Shown: one piece after another, positions 8,211 to 17,167 of the stretch
Layout of the letters: every line of letters starts with the position of its first letter
Position numbering within the stretch: the stretch's first letter is position 1
Origin: ZC4RG30 sp035556135
Lineage (GTDB): Bacteria; Pseudomonadota; Gammaproteobacteria; Steroidobacterales; Steroidobacteraceae
Reading direction: 5' to 3'
Length of the DNA stretch: 64,000 nt
Assembly: GCA_035556135.1 (NCBI GenBank)
Contig: DATMFO010000003.1
Coordinates: forward strand, 1,550,001 to 1,614,000
The notes under the pieces: generated by a model
The model's database searches: none
The model's input: only the letters and a program-made list of their open reading frames with translations
Told to the model about the DNA's origin: nothing
Translations under genes and position numbers: made by a program

Positions 8211-9506
8211 GTGGGCACATACAAGGTCCTGATCATCGGCGGCGGCGGACGCGAACATGCGCTGGCCTGGAAATGCGCGCAGTCCCCGCGCGTCACCGAG
8301 GTGCTGGTCGCACCGGGCAATGCCGGCACGGCGCGCGAACCCAAAGTGCGCAATGTGCCCATCGACGTCTCCCAGCTGGACGCACTGGCTGACCTTGCCG
8401 CGCGCGAGGACGTGCAGCTCACCATCGTCGGCCCCGAGGTGCCGCTGGTGGCCGGCATCGTCGACGTGTTCGCCACGCGCGGGCTGCCCTGCTTCGGCCC
8501 GCGCAAGGCGCCGGCACAGCTGGAAGGCTCCAAGGCCTTCACCAAGGATTTCCTGCAGCGGCATCGCATTCCCACCGCCGGCTACCGCAAGTTCACGCGC
8601 GCGGACTTCGACCGCGACTGGCTGGCGGCGCAGCCCGGCCCCGTGGTGGTGAAGGCCAGCGGACTGGCCGCCGGCAAGGGCGTGGTGATCGTCGACACCG
8701 GCGCGGAGGCCGTCGAGGCCACCGAGGCCATGCTGGCCGGCCGCTTCGGTGCGGCCGGTGATGAAGTGGTGATCGAGGAGTTCCTCACCGGCGAGGAAGC
8801 CAGCTTCATCGTGATGTGCGACGGCACGCATGTGCTGCCCATGGCCAGCAGCCAGGACCACAAGCGCCTGGGCGATGGCGACGCTGGTCCGAACACCGGC
8901 GGCATGGGCGCCTATTCGCCCGCACCGGTGGTCACGCCCGCGGTGCATGAGCGCATCATGCGTGAAGTGATCGAGCCCACGGTGAAGGGACTGGCTGCCG
9001 ACGGCATGCCGTTCACCGGATTCCTCTACGCCGGATTGATGATCGACGCCACCGGCGCACCGCGGGTGATCGAATTCAATGTGCGCTTCGGCGATCCGGA
9101 GACACAGCCGGTGATGGCGCGCCTGAAGTCCGATCTCACCGTGCTGTGCGAGGCCGCGCTGGCCGGCAAGCTCGACACGGTGAAGGCCGAGTGGGATCCG
9201 CGCGCCGCGCTCGGCGTGGTGATCGCCGCAGAGGGTTATCCCGAAGAACCGCGCAAGGGCGATGTCATCGAGGGGCTCGACCGCATCGGTGCCCTGCCGG
9301 GCAAGTTGTTCCACGCCGGCACCGCAACGCGGGACGGCAAGGTGGTCACCGCCGGCGGCCGCGTGCTGTGCGCGGTGGGACTGGGTGGCACCGTGCAGGC
9401 CGCGCAGCGCGAAGCCTATGCCCTGGTGGACGCGGTGCGCTTCCCCGGCGCGCAGGCCCGGCGCGACATCGGTTATCGCGCCATCGCGCGGGAACAGAAG
9501 GCCTGA
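8211..9506 (+). CDS. purD: Phosphoribosylamine-glycine ligase
   Basis: This 431-aa ATP-grasp enzyme makes glycinamide ribonucleotide, the second committed step of purine synthesis. The N-terminal motif VLIIGGGGREHALAWK, the PGNAGTA loop, the ATP-grasp segment KASGLAAGKGV, DHKRLGDGDAGPNTGGMGAY and the metal-binding EFNVRFGDPE are all intact. The start is GTG 8211 with a GAGG element upstream. It is in an operon with purH, as in Pseudomonas. The next gene begins one base after the stop (TGAG ATG). Confidence 0.96.
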   Translation: MGTYKVLIIGGGGREHALAWKCAQSPRVTEVLVAPGNAGTAREPKVRNVPIDVSQLDALADLAAREDVQLTIVGPEVPLVAGIVDVFATRGLPCFGPRKAPAQLEGSKAFTKDFLQRHRIPTAGYRKFTRADFDRDWLAAQPGPVVVKASGLAAGKGVVIVDTGAEAVEATEAMLAGRFGAAGDEVVIEEFLTGEEASFIVMCDGTHVLPMASSQDHKRLGDGDAGPNTGGMGAYSPAPVVTPAVHERIMREVIEPTVKGLAADGMPFTGFLYAGLMIDATGAPRVIEFNVRFGDPETQPVMARLKSDLTVLCEAALAGKLDTVKAEWDPRAALGVVIAAEGYPEEPRKGDVIEGLDRIGALPGKLFHAGTATRDGKVVTAGGRVLCAVGLGGTVQAAQREAYALVDAVRFPGAQARRDIGYRAIAREQKA

Positions 9507-9507
9507 G

Positions 9508-10425
9508 ATGGCCGGGCAGCCGCCGGAGGAGGCAGGCGCCCGCAATGCTCCGCAGTCGCTGCGGCTGCCGCATGTCTCGCCGGGCCACCTGGCCTGGCTG
9601 CGCAAGGTGTTCGCGCTGCTGCAGGCCGTGAGCCCCGCGCTGGCGGCCCGCGCGGCCTTTTATCTCTTCCTGCGTACCTTCCGCCATCCCGTGCGCCCCG
9701 AGGATGCCGCAGCGCTGGCGCGCGCACGCCGGCACCGGCTGATGGCCGGGCCGGATCCCTTCGAGGTATACGAGTGGGGCAGCGGCGATCGCACCGTGAT
9801 CATCCTGCACGGCTGGGGCTCCAACGCCGCGCGCTTCGTGGGGCTGGCCGAGGCGCTGCAGGCACGCGGCTGGCATGTGCTGGTGCCGGACGCGCCGGGG
9901 CATGGCGCTTCGCCCGGCAGGAGCTCGAGCCTGCCGCAGTTCGTCGCGGCACTGGATGCCGTCGTGGCGCGCTTCGGTCCGCCCCGCGCCCTGATCGGCC
10001 ATTCGCTGGGGGCGCTGGGCATCGCGCATCGCCATGCCGACGGAGCGCCTGACTGGGCGGGCGCGCTCTCGTCGGTGGTACTGGTGAGCATGCCGTCGGG
10101 CGCGCCCTTCCTGGTCGAGGTATTCCTCAACGCCCTGGGCATCCGTGCGGCCACCCGCACCCGCCTGGAGACACTGTTCCGCCGGCGTTTCGACGCAGAC
10201 GTGGCGGGTTTCGGGGCACTGCCGGGGGCGGCCCGCATCCCCGCCCGCCTGCTGCTGGTGCATGACAGCGGCGACGACGTGGTGCCTCATGTTCATGCCA
10301 GCCAGTTGCTGGAGCAATTGCCGCAGGCGGAAGTCGTCACCACCTCGCAACTGGGGCATAGTGCGCTCACGCGTGATGCGGCGACCATCGAGCGCATCGT
10401 GCAGTTCGTCGAACAAGAATCCTGA
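9508..10425 (+). CDS. Alpha/beta-fold hydrolase
   Basis: This 305-aa protein has an approximately 90-residue N-terminal region containing a hydrophobic stretch (VFALLQAVSPALAARAAFYLF), then an alpha/beta hydrolase fold. Visible elements are the oxyanion strand VIILHGWGS, the nucleophile elbow IGHSLGALG, an acid residue in HDSGDDVVP and the catalytic His in LGHSALT. Substrate cannot be predicted. ATG 9508 was chosen because it follows the purD stop directly; the frame continues upstream only as a shadow of purD. It may be co-transcribed with purHD, but its role has no visible link to purines. A 39-nt gap separates it from the RDD gene. Confidence 0.75.
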   Translation: MAGQPPEEAGARNAPQSLRLPHVSPGHLAWLRKVFALLQAVSPALAARAAFYLFLRTFRHPVRPEDAAALARARRHRLMAGPDPFEVYEWGSGDRTVIILHGWGSNAARFVGLAEALQARGWHVLVPDAPGHGASPGRSSSLPQFVAALDAVVARFGPPRALIGHSLGALGIAHRHADGAPDWAGALSSVVLVSMPSGAPFLVEVFLNALGIRAATRTRLETLFRRRFDADVAGFGALPGAARIPARLLLVHDSGDDVVPHVHASQLLEQLPQAEVVTTSQLGHSALTRDAATIERIVQFVEQES

Positions 10426-10464
10426 CTGCGCCGCGCAGCGGCCGCACAGGCACCCGGGGAGCAC

Positions 10465-11178
10465 ATGGAATCGTTCCAGGGCAGGCTGGACACCGCGCTG
10501 GAGCGCGAGACGCCCGAAGGCATAGCGCTGGAGCTGCGACCGGCGGGCATGCCGGTGCGCGTCGCGGCCTTCCTCATCGACCTGGGCATCCGCGGCGTGC
10601 TGCTGATGGTCGCGGCGATGCTCCTCCAGCTGCTGGGCGATATGGGAGCAGGCTTTTTCCTGCTGACCCTGTTCCTGCTTGAATGGCTGTATCCGGTGGC
10701 CTTCGAGCTGGGGCGCGCCGGCGCGACTCCGGGCAAGGCCGCAATGGGACTGAAGGTGGTGATGGATACCGGTTTGCCGGTCACTCCCGGCGCATCGCTG
10801 GCGCGCAACCTGCTGCGCGTGGCCGATTTCATGCCGGTGATGTACGGCCTCGGCCTGGTGTGCATGTTGATGCGCACCGATTTCCGCCGTTTGGGCGATG
10901 TCGCGGCCGGCACACTGGTGGTGCATCGCGCGCCACGACCACCGCGCGGCGACCTGCCGCAGGTAGAGCCACGCCCGCCGGCCATCCCGCTGGGTCCGGG
11001 CGAGCAGCGCGTGCTCATCATGCTGGCCGCCCGGGCTCCCACGCTCACCGGCGAACGCCTGCATGAGCTGGCCGCGCTGGCGGCGCCGGTGGTGGGCGAA
11101 GAAGCTCCCGGTCCTGGCGAAGCGCTCACCGACCAGGTGCTCGGCGTGGCGCAATGGCTGCTGGGGCGGCGCGCATGA
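10465..11178 (+). CDS. RDD-family membrane protein
   Basis: This 237-aa protein shows the RDD domain pattern: an Arg near the start of the first helix (RVAAFLIDLGIRGVLLM), an Asp in it, and a later helix ending TDFRRLGDVAAGTLVV. There are two to three transmembrane helices in the first 140 residues and a soluble C-terminal tail of about 85 residues. RDD proteins have no single assigned activity; some are implicated in ion transport. It opens a seven-gene operon with SpoIIM, DUF4129, DUF4350, MoxR and DUF58 proteins, a recurrent bacterial neighbourhood. The stop overlaps the next start as ATGA. Confidence 0.82.
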   Translation: MESFQGRLDTALERETPEGIALELRPAGMPVRVAAFLIDLGIRGVLLMVAAMLLQLLGDMGAGFFLLTLFLLEWLYPVAFELGRAGATPGKAAMGLKVVMDTGLPVTPGASLARNLLRVADFMPVMYGLGLVCMLMRTDFRRLGDVAAGTLVVHRAPRPPRGDLPQVEPRPPAIPLGPGEQRVLIMLAARAPTLTGERLHELAALAAPVVGEEAPGPGEALTDQVLGVAQWLLGRRA

Positions 11179-12158
11179 CACCGCTGCTGTTCGAGACACG
11201 CCACGCGGCAGACTGGGCAGCACTGGAGCAGCAGGTGAAGCTGCGCCAGCTGCGCCGGCGCAAGCAGAAGGAAGACGAACTGCTGCCCGCGGCGCAGTTC
11301 GCAGCACTGTACCGCCGGGTGTGCGAACAGCTGTCACTGGCACGTGAGCGTGCCTATCCGGGCTATCTGGTGGACCGCCTGCAGGCGGTGGCCTCCGACG
11401 CCCACCAGCTGGTGTACCAGCAGGGAGGCAGCACCAGCCTGCAGGCCCTGCGCGAATTCCTGCTGCACGGCTTTCCCGCCGCGGTGTACCAGCACCGGCG
11501 CCACGTCACATTGTCGGCGGTACTGCTTCTTGTCCCGATGCTGGTGGTCGGCTGGCTGATGTACCAGCGTCCGGAGCTGATCCTCACGATGATGGATGCA
11601 GCATCGGCGCAGGGCATGGAATCGATGTATTCCATGGATGCGGAGTCCATCGGCCGGCGGCGTGATGCATCCAGCGACTGGGCAATGTTCGGCCACTACA
11701 TCCGCAACAACATCGGCGTGGGCTTCCGCTGCTTCGCCGGCGGATTGTTCGTCGGCCTGGGAAGCATCATCTTCATCGTGTTCAATGGCGCGCTGATCGG
11801 CGCAGTGGGCGGCTTCCTCACCGAGCGAGGTCTCGGCGCCACGTTCTATTCCTTCGTCGCCACCCATTCCTCCTTCGAACTGACTGCCGCCGTGCTGTCG
11901 GGTGCGGCAGGACTGCGACTGGGGCAGGCACTGGTCGCGCCGGGAAGGCTCACGCGCCGGGCGAGCCTGGTGCAGGCCACGCGCGAGGTCACGCCCCTCA
12001 TCTACGGCTTCGTGTTCCTTTTCGTCATCGCGGCCGCGGTCGAGGCGTTCTGGTCTTCGGCGCCGTGGATCCCGCCACTGGTGAAATACCCGGTAGCCGC
12101 GGCCTGCTGGACCGGCCTGCTGGCCTACCTGGTGCTGCAGGGACGCCGTGCGCGCTGA
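11175..12158 (+). CDS. SpoIIM-like (stage II sporulation protein M family) membrane protein
   Basis: This 327-aa protein has a soluble, basic N-terminal region of about 110 residues and then roughly five transmembrane helices. The SpoIIM-type core contains the N-G-rich segment IFIVFNGALIGAVGGFL and the loop THSSFELTAAVLSGAAGLRLG, characteristic of the family. In Bacillus SpoIIM belongs to the DMP peptidoglycan-degrading complex at engulfment. In Gram-negative bacteria the homologue travels with MoxR/RDD genes and its function is not established. ATG 11175 gives ATGA coupling with the RDD gene; seven additional upstream residues are possible but unneeded. Confidence 0.82.
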   Translation: MTPLLFETRHAADWAALEQQVKLRQLRRRKQKEDELLPAAQFAALYRRVCEQLSLARERAYPGYLVDRLQAVASDAHQLVYQQGGSTSLQALREFLLHGFPAAVYQHRRHVTLSAVLLLVPMLVVGWLMYQRPELILTMMDAASAQGMESMYSMDAESIGRRRDASSDWAMFGHYIRNNIGVGFRCFAGGLFVGLGSIIFIVFNGALIGAVGGFLTERGLGATFYSFVATHSSFELTAAVLSGAAGLRLGQALVAPGRLTRRASLVQATREVTPLIYGFVFLFVIAAAVEAFWSSAPWIPPLVKYPVAAACWTGLLAYLVLQGRRAR

Positions 12159-12873
12159 CGCCCTGGAACTGCGCATGCGTCCACGGTCGCCCTGGGAGGC
12201 GGTGGACCTGGGCATCCGTTTTGCCCAGCGGCACTGGCGCGAGGTGCATCTGTGCCACGTGGTGGTGTCCGTGCCGGTGATCGCCCTGTGCATCGCCAGC
12301 CACGAGCTCGCCAGCTGGCTGCCGCTGGCGCTGTTGTTCCTGGCCAAGCCATGGATCGATAGGGCCAGCCTGTTCGTGCTGTCACGCGCGGCATTCGGCC
12401 AGCGCACCAGCCTGGGTGACCTGTGGCGCAACCAGTGGCGCGTGCTGTGGCGGGCGTTCATCCCCAGCATCACCTGGCGGCGACTGTCACCCTGGCGGTC
12501 CTTCACGCAGCCCATCTACCAGCTGGAAGGCTCGCGCGTGGCGCTGCGCCGGCGGCAGCTCGCCAGCCGCCATCGGGGCGTCGCGCTGGCCATGACCTCG
12601 ATGTTCTCCCTGGTGGAGACTTTCCTGGTGATCGCGCTGGTGGCAGGGCTGGCCTGGTTCATGCCCACCGAGCGCGGCAGCGGCGACGTGATGGAGCTGG
12701 TTGCGGACTTCAAGTCCTTTGCCGAAGTGTCCCTGCCGGCGCTGTACGGCGGCGTGATGCTGCTGCTGGAACCTTTCTACGTCGCGGCCGGATTCGCGAT
12801 GTACCTGAACCGCCGCACCGAGCTGGAAGCCTGGGACGTGGAACAGGAGCTGCGCCATGCGTTTGCGTCCTGA
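12148..12873 (+). CDS. Membrane protein of the MoxR/RDD/SpoIIM cluster, unknown function
   Basis: This 241-aa protein has two clear hydrophobic clusters near residues 38-66 and another two in the C-terminal half (around LVETFLVIALVAGLAWFM and LPALYGGVMLLLEPFYVAAGF). Between them is a long Arg-rich cytoplasmic stretch. I do not recognise a named domain. The start is GTG 12148 with AGGGA upstream; it overlaps the SpoIIM gene by 11 nt and its end overlaps the DUF4129 gene by 17 nt. Position in the operon argues that it is a structural partner of the neighbouring membrane proteins. Confidence 0.7.
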   Translation: MRADALELRMRPRSPWEAVDLGIRFAQRHWREVHLCHVVVSVPVIALCIASHELASWLPLALLFLAKPWIDRASLFVLSRAAFGQRTSLGDLWRNQWRVLWRAFIPSITWRRLSPWRSFTQPIYQLEGSRVALRRRQLASRHRGVALAMTSMFSLVETFLVIALVAGLAWFMPTERGSGDVMELVADFKSFAEVSLPALYGGVMLLLEPFYVAAGFAMYLNRRTELEAWDVEQELRHAFAS

Positions 12874-13648
12874 ACGCGCCCTGCCCTTGCTGGCGCTGTT
12901 GCTGTTGGCGACGGTGTCGACGGCTGAAGAGCCGTCGACGGCTGCAGAGCCGGCGGCGGGAGCAGAGCCAGCCGCTGCGCCCGGCAATTCCCTGCGCATC
13001 GAGGATATCGAGCGTGCGGTCGACGCGCTGGAGGCGGATCCGAACCTGGGCATCGAGCGCAGGATCCGCACGCTGCGCTGGATCAACGACGAGGAGCCGC
13101 AACGCCAGCAGCGGCCCGGCTGGGCGAAGTGGCTGGCAGAGATGTTCGGCTGGCTGGCCAGTTCGGCGCGGCTGCTGGTGTGGGTTGCCTGCGGGCTGCT
13201 CGCGGCCCTGGTCGTGGTGCTGGTGGTGCGCATGCTCCGGGAGCGCGGCCGCGACCATGCCGCAGCTGGCCAGGCCGCGCCCACGCATGTGCGTGACCTG
13301 GACATCCGCCCGGAGAGCCTGCCGGAAGACATCGGCGCTGCCGCACGCCAGTTGTGGGATGCAGGCGAGGCGCGACGCGCGCTGGCGCTGCTCTACCGCG
13401 GGTTGCTGTCGAAGCTGGCGCATGACCATCGCGCACCGGTGCGTGAATCCACCACCGAAGGTGACTGCGTGAACCTCGCGCGCCGCTTCCTGCCGGAAGA
13501 TGGCAGTGCGTTCGCCGCGCGCCTGGTGCAGACCTGGTCGCAGGCCGTCTATGGCAGCCTGATGCCCGCATCCGCCGAAGTACATGCTCTGTGCGATGGC
13601 TTTGCCAGCGCGATGCGCACGCCTCCGGCGCCAGCGGAGTCCGCATGA
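12857..13648 (+). CDS. DUF4129 domain protein, membrane-anchored
   Basis: This 263-aa protein has an N-terminal signal-like segment (PLLALLLLATVSTAEE), an Ala/Glu/Pro-rich low-complexity stretch, one transmembrane helix (about residues 108-126) and a C-terminal cytoplasmic DUF4129-like part with the pattern LWDAGEARRALALLYRGLL. DUF4129 proteins are encoded with MoxR and DUF58 proteins; the molecular role is unknown. The low-complexity stretch contains an 18-nt tandem duplication at DNA level. Start and stop both overlap neighbours (ATGA at the end), consistent with one polycistronic unit. Confidence 0.78.
   Translation: MRLRPERALPLLALLLLATVSTAEEPSTAAEPAAGAEPAAAPGNSLRIEDIERAVDALEADPNLGIERRIRTLRWINDEEPQRQQRPGWAKWLAEMFGWLASSARLLVWVACGLLAALVVVLVVRMLRERGRDHAAAGQAAPTHVRDLDIRPESLPEDIGAAARQLWDAGEARRALALLYRGLLSKLAHDHRAPVRESTTEGDCVNLARRFLPEDGSAFAARLVQTWSQAVYGSLMPASAEVHALCDGFASAMRTPPAPAESA
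12916..12951 (+). repeat. 18-nt tandem duplication in the DUF4129 gene
   Basis: The units 12916-12933 and 12934-12951 are identical at 17 of 18 positions (one A/C difference) and encode STAEEP-STAAEP. The repeat keeps the frame and lies in a low-complexity linker, so it should only change linker length. Confidence 0.9.
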
Positions 13649-14823
13649 AACACCGCCGGCTCATCATCGGCGGGCTGGTCGCCATCGCGCTGGTCGGGCT
13701 GGGCGCATGGTTCCTCAACAACACCTACTGGGAAGAGGTTTCGATCCCCACGGCGCTGCAGGGCCCGGCGAGGGAGGATCCCTTCTATGCCGCCAAGGCG
13801 CTGGTGCGCGAGCTGGGCGGTGAAGTGACGGAGTCGCACAGCCTTGCCCGGCCATCGCCGGACGATGTGGTCTTCCTGGCCAACTGGAGCTGGAACCTCG
13901 GCCCGGACCGCCGGCGCGAGCTGGAGGAATGGGTGGAAGCCGGCGGCCGCCTGGTGATGGACAACTCGATCTGGCTGCAGGGCGAAGTGTTCACGCAATG
14001 GAGTGGCGTGGACTTCTGGTGGCCGGATCAGGACGACGAAGACACACCTGCCTCCGGGACCGCAAGGAAGGAACGCTGCCCGCTGCTGCAGCGCCAGGGG
14101 CCGCCGGTGCTGGCGGACGAGGGTGAATCACAGGGCTATGTGGTGTGCGACCTGTGGGACTCGGTGCTGACCTCGAAGCAGCGCCCGCTTTGGCTGCTGC
14201 GCGATGGGGACGACGCAAAAGTGATGCGCGTGCCAATCGGCAAGGGCAGCCTCACCCTCGCGGTGGCCTCGCCCTTCAGCTGGCGTGACATGCTGGAAGC
14301 CGACCACGCGCAACTCTTCGTCGCCATGACGCAGCTGCGCCGCGGTGACCGCGTCCACTTCCTCTCCGAAGCGCAGCATCCCTCGCTGCTGGGCCTGACC
14401 TGGCAGGTGGGATGGCCGGCCCTGGTGCCGGCACTGCTGGCGCTGGCGCTGCTGTTGTGGCGCAGCGGCACACGCTTCGGCCCGCAGCTGGAGGCGGCCG
14501 CACCCGTGCGCCGTTCGCTGGTGGAACAGATCCGCGGCACCGGCCGATTCCTGATGCGGCGGGGCGGCGCGGACGCACTGCATGCCGCCAGCCTGCGCGC
14601 ACTTGAAGCAGCAGCCCGCCGCGCCATCCCCGGATTCGACCTCCTCGAGGGCCAGGCGCGCACCAGCGCCATCGCCCGCGCCGCCGGCGTCACAGCCGAA
14701 AGCCTGGCCCCCGGCCTGCAGGCGCCCACTGGCCCCCGTTCACTCATCGCTGCGCTGCTGCTGCTGGAAGGCGCGCGGCGCCGCATCCTCTCACCTACGA
14801 CAAGGCGGACCCATGGAAGCTGA
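13645..14823 (+). CDS. DUF4350 domain membrane protein
   Basis: This 392-aa protein has an N-terminal transmembrane helix (about 6-24), a periplasmic domain with the DUF4350 pattern (DPFYAAKALVRELGGEV, then LEEWVEAGGRLVM, resembling a ThuA/GATase-like fold), a second helix around WPALVPALLALALLLW and a cytoplasmic C-terminal tail of about 120 residues. The family is found with MoxR, DUF58 and DUF4129 and has no assigned biochemical activity. ATG 13645 gives ATGA coupling; reading further upstream in this frame only overlaps the DUF4129 gene. The end overlaps the MoxR start by 11 nt. Confidence 0.8.
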   Translation: MKHRRLIIGGLVAIALVGLGAWFLNNTYWEEVSIPTALQGPAREDPFYAAKALVRELGGEVTESHSLARPSPDDVVFLANWSWNLGPDRRRELEEWVEAGGRLVMDNSIWLQGEVFTQWSGVDFWWPDQDDEDTPASGTARKERCPLLQRQGPPVLADEGESQGYVVCDLWDSVLTSKQRPLWLLRDGDDAKVMRVPIGKGSLTLAVASPFSWRDMLEADHAQLFVAMTQLRRGDRVHFLSEAQHPSLLGLTWQVGWPALVPALLALALLLWRSGTRFGPQLEAAAPVRRSLVEQIRGTGRFLMRRGGADALHAASLRALEAAARRAIPGFDLLEGQARTSAIARAAGVTAESLAPGLQAPTGPRSLIAALLLLEGARRRILSPTTRRTHGS

Positions 14824-15787
14824 GAACGACCGGGCGGCACGCGCCGCCGAAGTGATGCAGAACCTGCGCGCGATGCTGACGCGGGCCCTGGTTGGCCAGG
14901 AGCAGGTGCTCGGCCAGGTGCTGGTCGCACTGGCCGCCTCGGGCCACGTGCTGCTCGAGGGTGTGCCAGGCCTTGGCAAGACGCTACTGGTGCGCGCCCT
15001 TGCGCAGGCGATGGGGCTGGCGCATGCCCGCGTGCAGTTCACGCCAGACCTCATGCCCTCGGACATCCTCGGCTTCACCTCGATGGACATGGGCACGCGG
15101 GAACTGCGCTTCACGCGCGGGCCGGTGTTCACGCAGCTGCTGCTGGCCGACGAGATCAATCGCGCACCGGCAAAGACCCAGAGCGCGCTGCTGGAAGTGA
15201 TGCAGGAATACCAGGTGACCGTCGAGGGTCGTTCGCAGCCGGTGGAGCGGCCCTTCATGGTGCTGGCCACGCAGAACCCGGTGGAGACCGAGGGAACCTA
15301 TCCGCTGCCGGAGGCGCAGCTGGACCGCTTCCTGTTCAAGATCCGCATCGATTACCCCGATGCCGCCGACGAGGCGCGCGTGGTGCGACTGGCCACGCTC
15401 AACCAGCCGGGCAATGCCTTGCCGCTGGATGAAGTGCGGCGGGTGTTCGACGCAAGGCTGGTACTGCAGCTGCAGGCCCTCACTGCACAACAGCGCGTGG
15501 ATGACCAGGTGATCGACTTCGCCACGCGTATCGTGCGCGCCACGCGCGACTGGCCGGGGCTGTCGATGGGCGCCGGCACCCGTGGCGCCCTGGCGCTGGT
15601 GCGCGGCGCACGCGCGGTGGCGCTGCTCGAAGGCCGCAGCTTCGTCACACCCGATGACGTGAAGCGCGTGGCCCTGCCCGGCCTGCGCCATCGCGTGGCG
15701 CTGGCCCCTGATGCGGTGCTGGAAGGGCGCGACCTGGACAGCGTGCTGCTGGCGGCGGTCGAAAGCGTGGCGGCGCCGAGGCTGTAG
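14813..15787 (+). CDS. MoxR-family AAA+ ATPase
   Basis: This 324-aa ATPase has Walker A GVPGLGKT at about residues 51-58, Walker B LLADEINRA, sensor and arginine-finger motifs in ATQNPVETEGTYPLPEAQLDR split over the AAA core, and the small lid domain at the C-terminus. MoxR ATPases act as chaperone-like factors that activate or assemble partner proteins, often vWA-domain or membrane complexes. Here the likely clients are encoded in the same operon (DUF58, DUF4350, DUF4129, SpoIIM, RDD). The chosen ATG 14813 precedes the family N-terminus; the frame extends upstream within the DUF4350 gene without matching it. Confidence 0.92.
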   Translation: MEAENDRAARAAEVMQNLRAMLTRALVGQEQVLGQVLVALAASGHVLLEGVPGLGKTLLVRALAQAMGLAHARVQFTPDLMPSDILGFTSMDMGTRELRFTRGPVFTQLLLADEINRAPAKTQSALLEVMQEYQVTVEGRSQPVERPFMVLATQNPVETEGTYPLPEAQLDRFLFKIRIDYPDAADEARVVRLATLNQPGNALPLDEVRRVFDARLVLQLQALTAQQRVDDQVIDFATRIVRATRDWPGLSMGAGTRGALALVRGARAVALLEGRSFVTPDDVKRVALPGLRHRVALAPDAVLEGRDLDSVLLAAVESVAAPRL

Positions 15788-15793
15788 CCGCCG

Positions 15794-17143
15794 ATGCGCA
15801 TCCTTCCAGGCAAGCCGCTGCTGTGGACGCTCACCGGCATCGCCGTGGCCGCGGCCGTGGCGCTGGTCGCGCGGCTGCCGCTGGCGGCAGTAGCCTGGGC
15901 CATGGCCATCGCGTTGCTGCTGCTGGCCGCGCTGGCCGGCATCGATGCCTGGCAGTCGCTGCGGCAATGGCGTGCTTCACCCCTGCGACTGGTCCGCAGG
16001 CTGCCTGCAGCCATGGCCATCGGCGTGCGCAGTCGCATACCGCTGTGGCTGGAGCTGGAGGGAGATGGCTCCTGGAGCGGCGCCATCCACGACCACACTG
16101 ATCCCGCGCTGCTCACCGATGGGTTGCCGGCCCGCCTGCACGTGCAGGGTGGCCAGCGGCTGGAGCTGGAATACGGTGCCACGCCGCTGCGGCGGGGTGA
16201 CCTCACCTTCGACAGCGCCGCGCTGCGCCTGCACTCGCGCCTGGGCCTGCTGGAGCTGTGCCCGCGCATCGGCGCGCGCGAGGTGCTGCGCGCCTATCCG
16301 GACTTCGCGCAGGTTGCGCGCTATGCGTGGCTGGCCGGTGACCGGCGGCTGCAGGAGATCGGCATCAAGACCTGGCGCCGCCGCGGCGCCGGCACCAGCT
16401 TCCAGCAGCTCGCCGAATACACACCGGGTGATCCGGTGCGCGACATCGACTGGAAGGCCACTCTGCGGCATGACACCCCCATCGTGCGGCAGTTCCAGGA
16501 CGAGCGCGACCAGAATGTCTGGCTGCTGATCGACTGCGGGCGGCGCATGCGCGCCGATGATCCCGATGGCGCGCCAGGCAGCGGCCATTTCGACCAGGTG
16601 CTCAATGCCGTGATGCTGCTTTCCTACGTGGCGCTGCGCGAGGGCGATGCAGTGGGTGCATTCACCTTCGGCATGGCGGCCGATGCACACAAGTGGCTGG
16701 CGCCGCGCAAGGGTCGCGCACAGCTGGGCACGATGATGGGCGCGCTGTATGACCTGGAACCGGCCATGACGCACTCGGACTACCTGCGCGCGGCGCAGAC
16801 CTTCCTGTCGCGCCAGCCGCGCCATTCGCTGGTGATCATCATCACCAACTTCCGCGACGAGGATTGCGCCGAGCTGGCCGATGCGCTGCGCCTGCTGCGC
16901 CAGCGCCACCTGGTGATGGTGGCCTCGCTGCGGGAGCGGGTGATTTCAGAAATGGTGGCGCAGCCACTGTCGACTGCCACCGCTGCCGACATCGCCAGCG
17001 CGCAGCTGCACGCGCAGGCGCGCGACGACGCATTCGCCCGCCTGGGCGGCCGTGATGAACTGCTGGTGGATGCGGAACCCCGCCGCCTGGGCATCGAGCT
17101 GGTCAATCGCTACCACAGCGCCAAGCGCAGCGGCATGCTGTAG
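15794..17143 (+). CDS. DUF58 domain protein
   Basis: This 449-aa protein has two N-terminal transmembrane helices (about 10-48), a beta-rich middle and a C-terminal DUF58/vWA-like domain. The DUF58 hallmark is present as the segment YTPGDPVRDIDWKATLRH followed by FQDERDQNVWLLID. The residues after that Asp read CGRRM, so the classical metal-binding DxSxS is not conserved; many gammaproteobacterial DUF58 proteins look similar. It follows the MoxR gene by six bases and closes the operon. The expected role is as the MoxR partner in an envelope process; the process itself is not known. Confidence 0.85.
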   Translation: MRILPGKPLLWTLTGIAVAAAVALVARLPLAAVAWAMAIALLLLAALAGIDAWQSLRQWRASPLRLVRRLPAAMAIGVRSRIPLWLELEGDGSWSGAIHDHTDPALLTDGLPARLHVQGGQRLELEYGATPLRRGDLTFDSAALRLHSRLGLLELCPRIGAREVLRAYPDFAQVARYAWLAGDRRLQEIGIKTWRRRGAGTSFQQLAEYTPGDPVRDIDWKATLRHDTPIVRQFQDERDQNVWLLIDCGRRMRADDPDGAPGSGHFDQVLNAVMLLSYVALREGDAVGAFTFGMAADAHKWLAPRKGRAQLGTMMGALYDLEPAMTHSDYLRAAQTFLSRQPRHSLVIIITNFRDEDCAELADALRLLRQRHLVMVASLRERVISEMVAQPLSTATAADIASAQLHAQARDDAFARLGGRDELLVDAEPRRLGIELVNRYHSAKRSGML

Positions 17144-17148
17144 GTCAT

Positions 17149-17167
17149 CGCGTCAGAAACTGACGCG
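17149..17167. terminator. Hairpin between convergent genes, possible bidirectional terminator
   Basis: An 8-bp perfect stem, CGCGTCAG and CTGACGCG, closes on an AAA loop between the DUF58 stop (17141-17143) and the end of the minus-strand gene, whose stop codon (17153-17155) lies in the stem. There is no T-run on either side, so intrinsic termination is uncertain. Confidence 0.4.
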
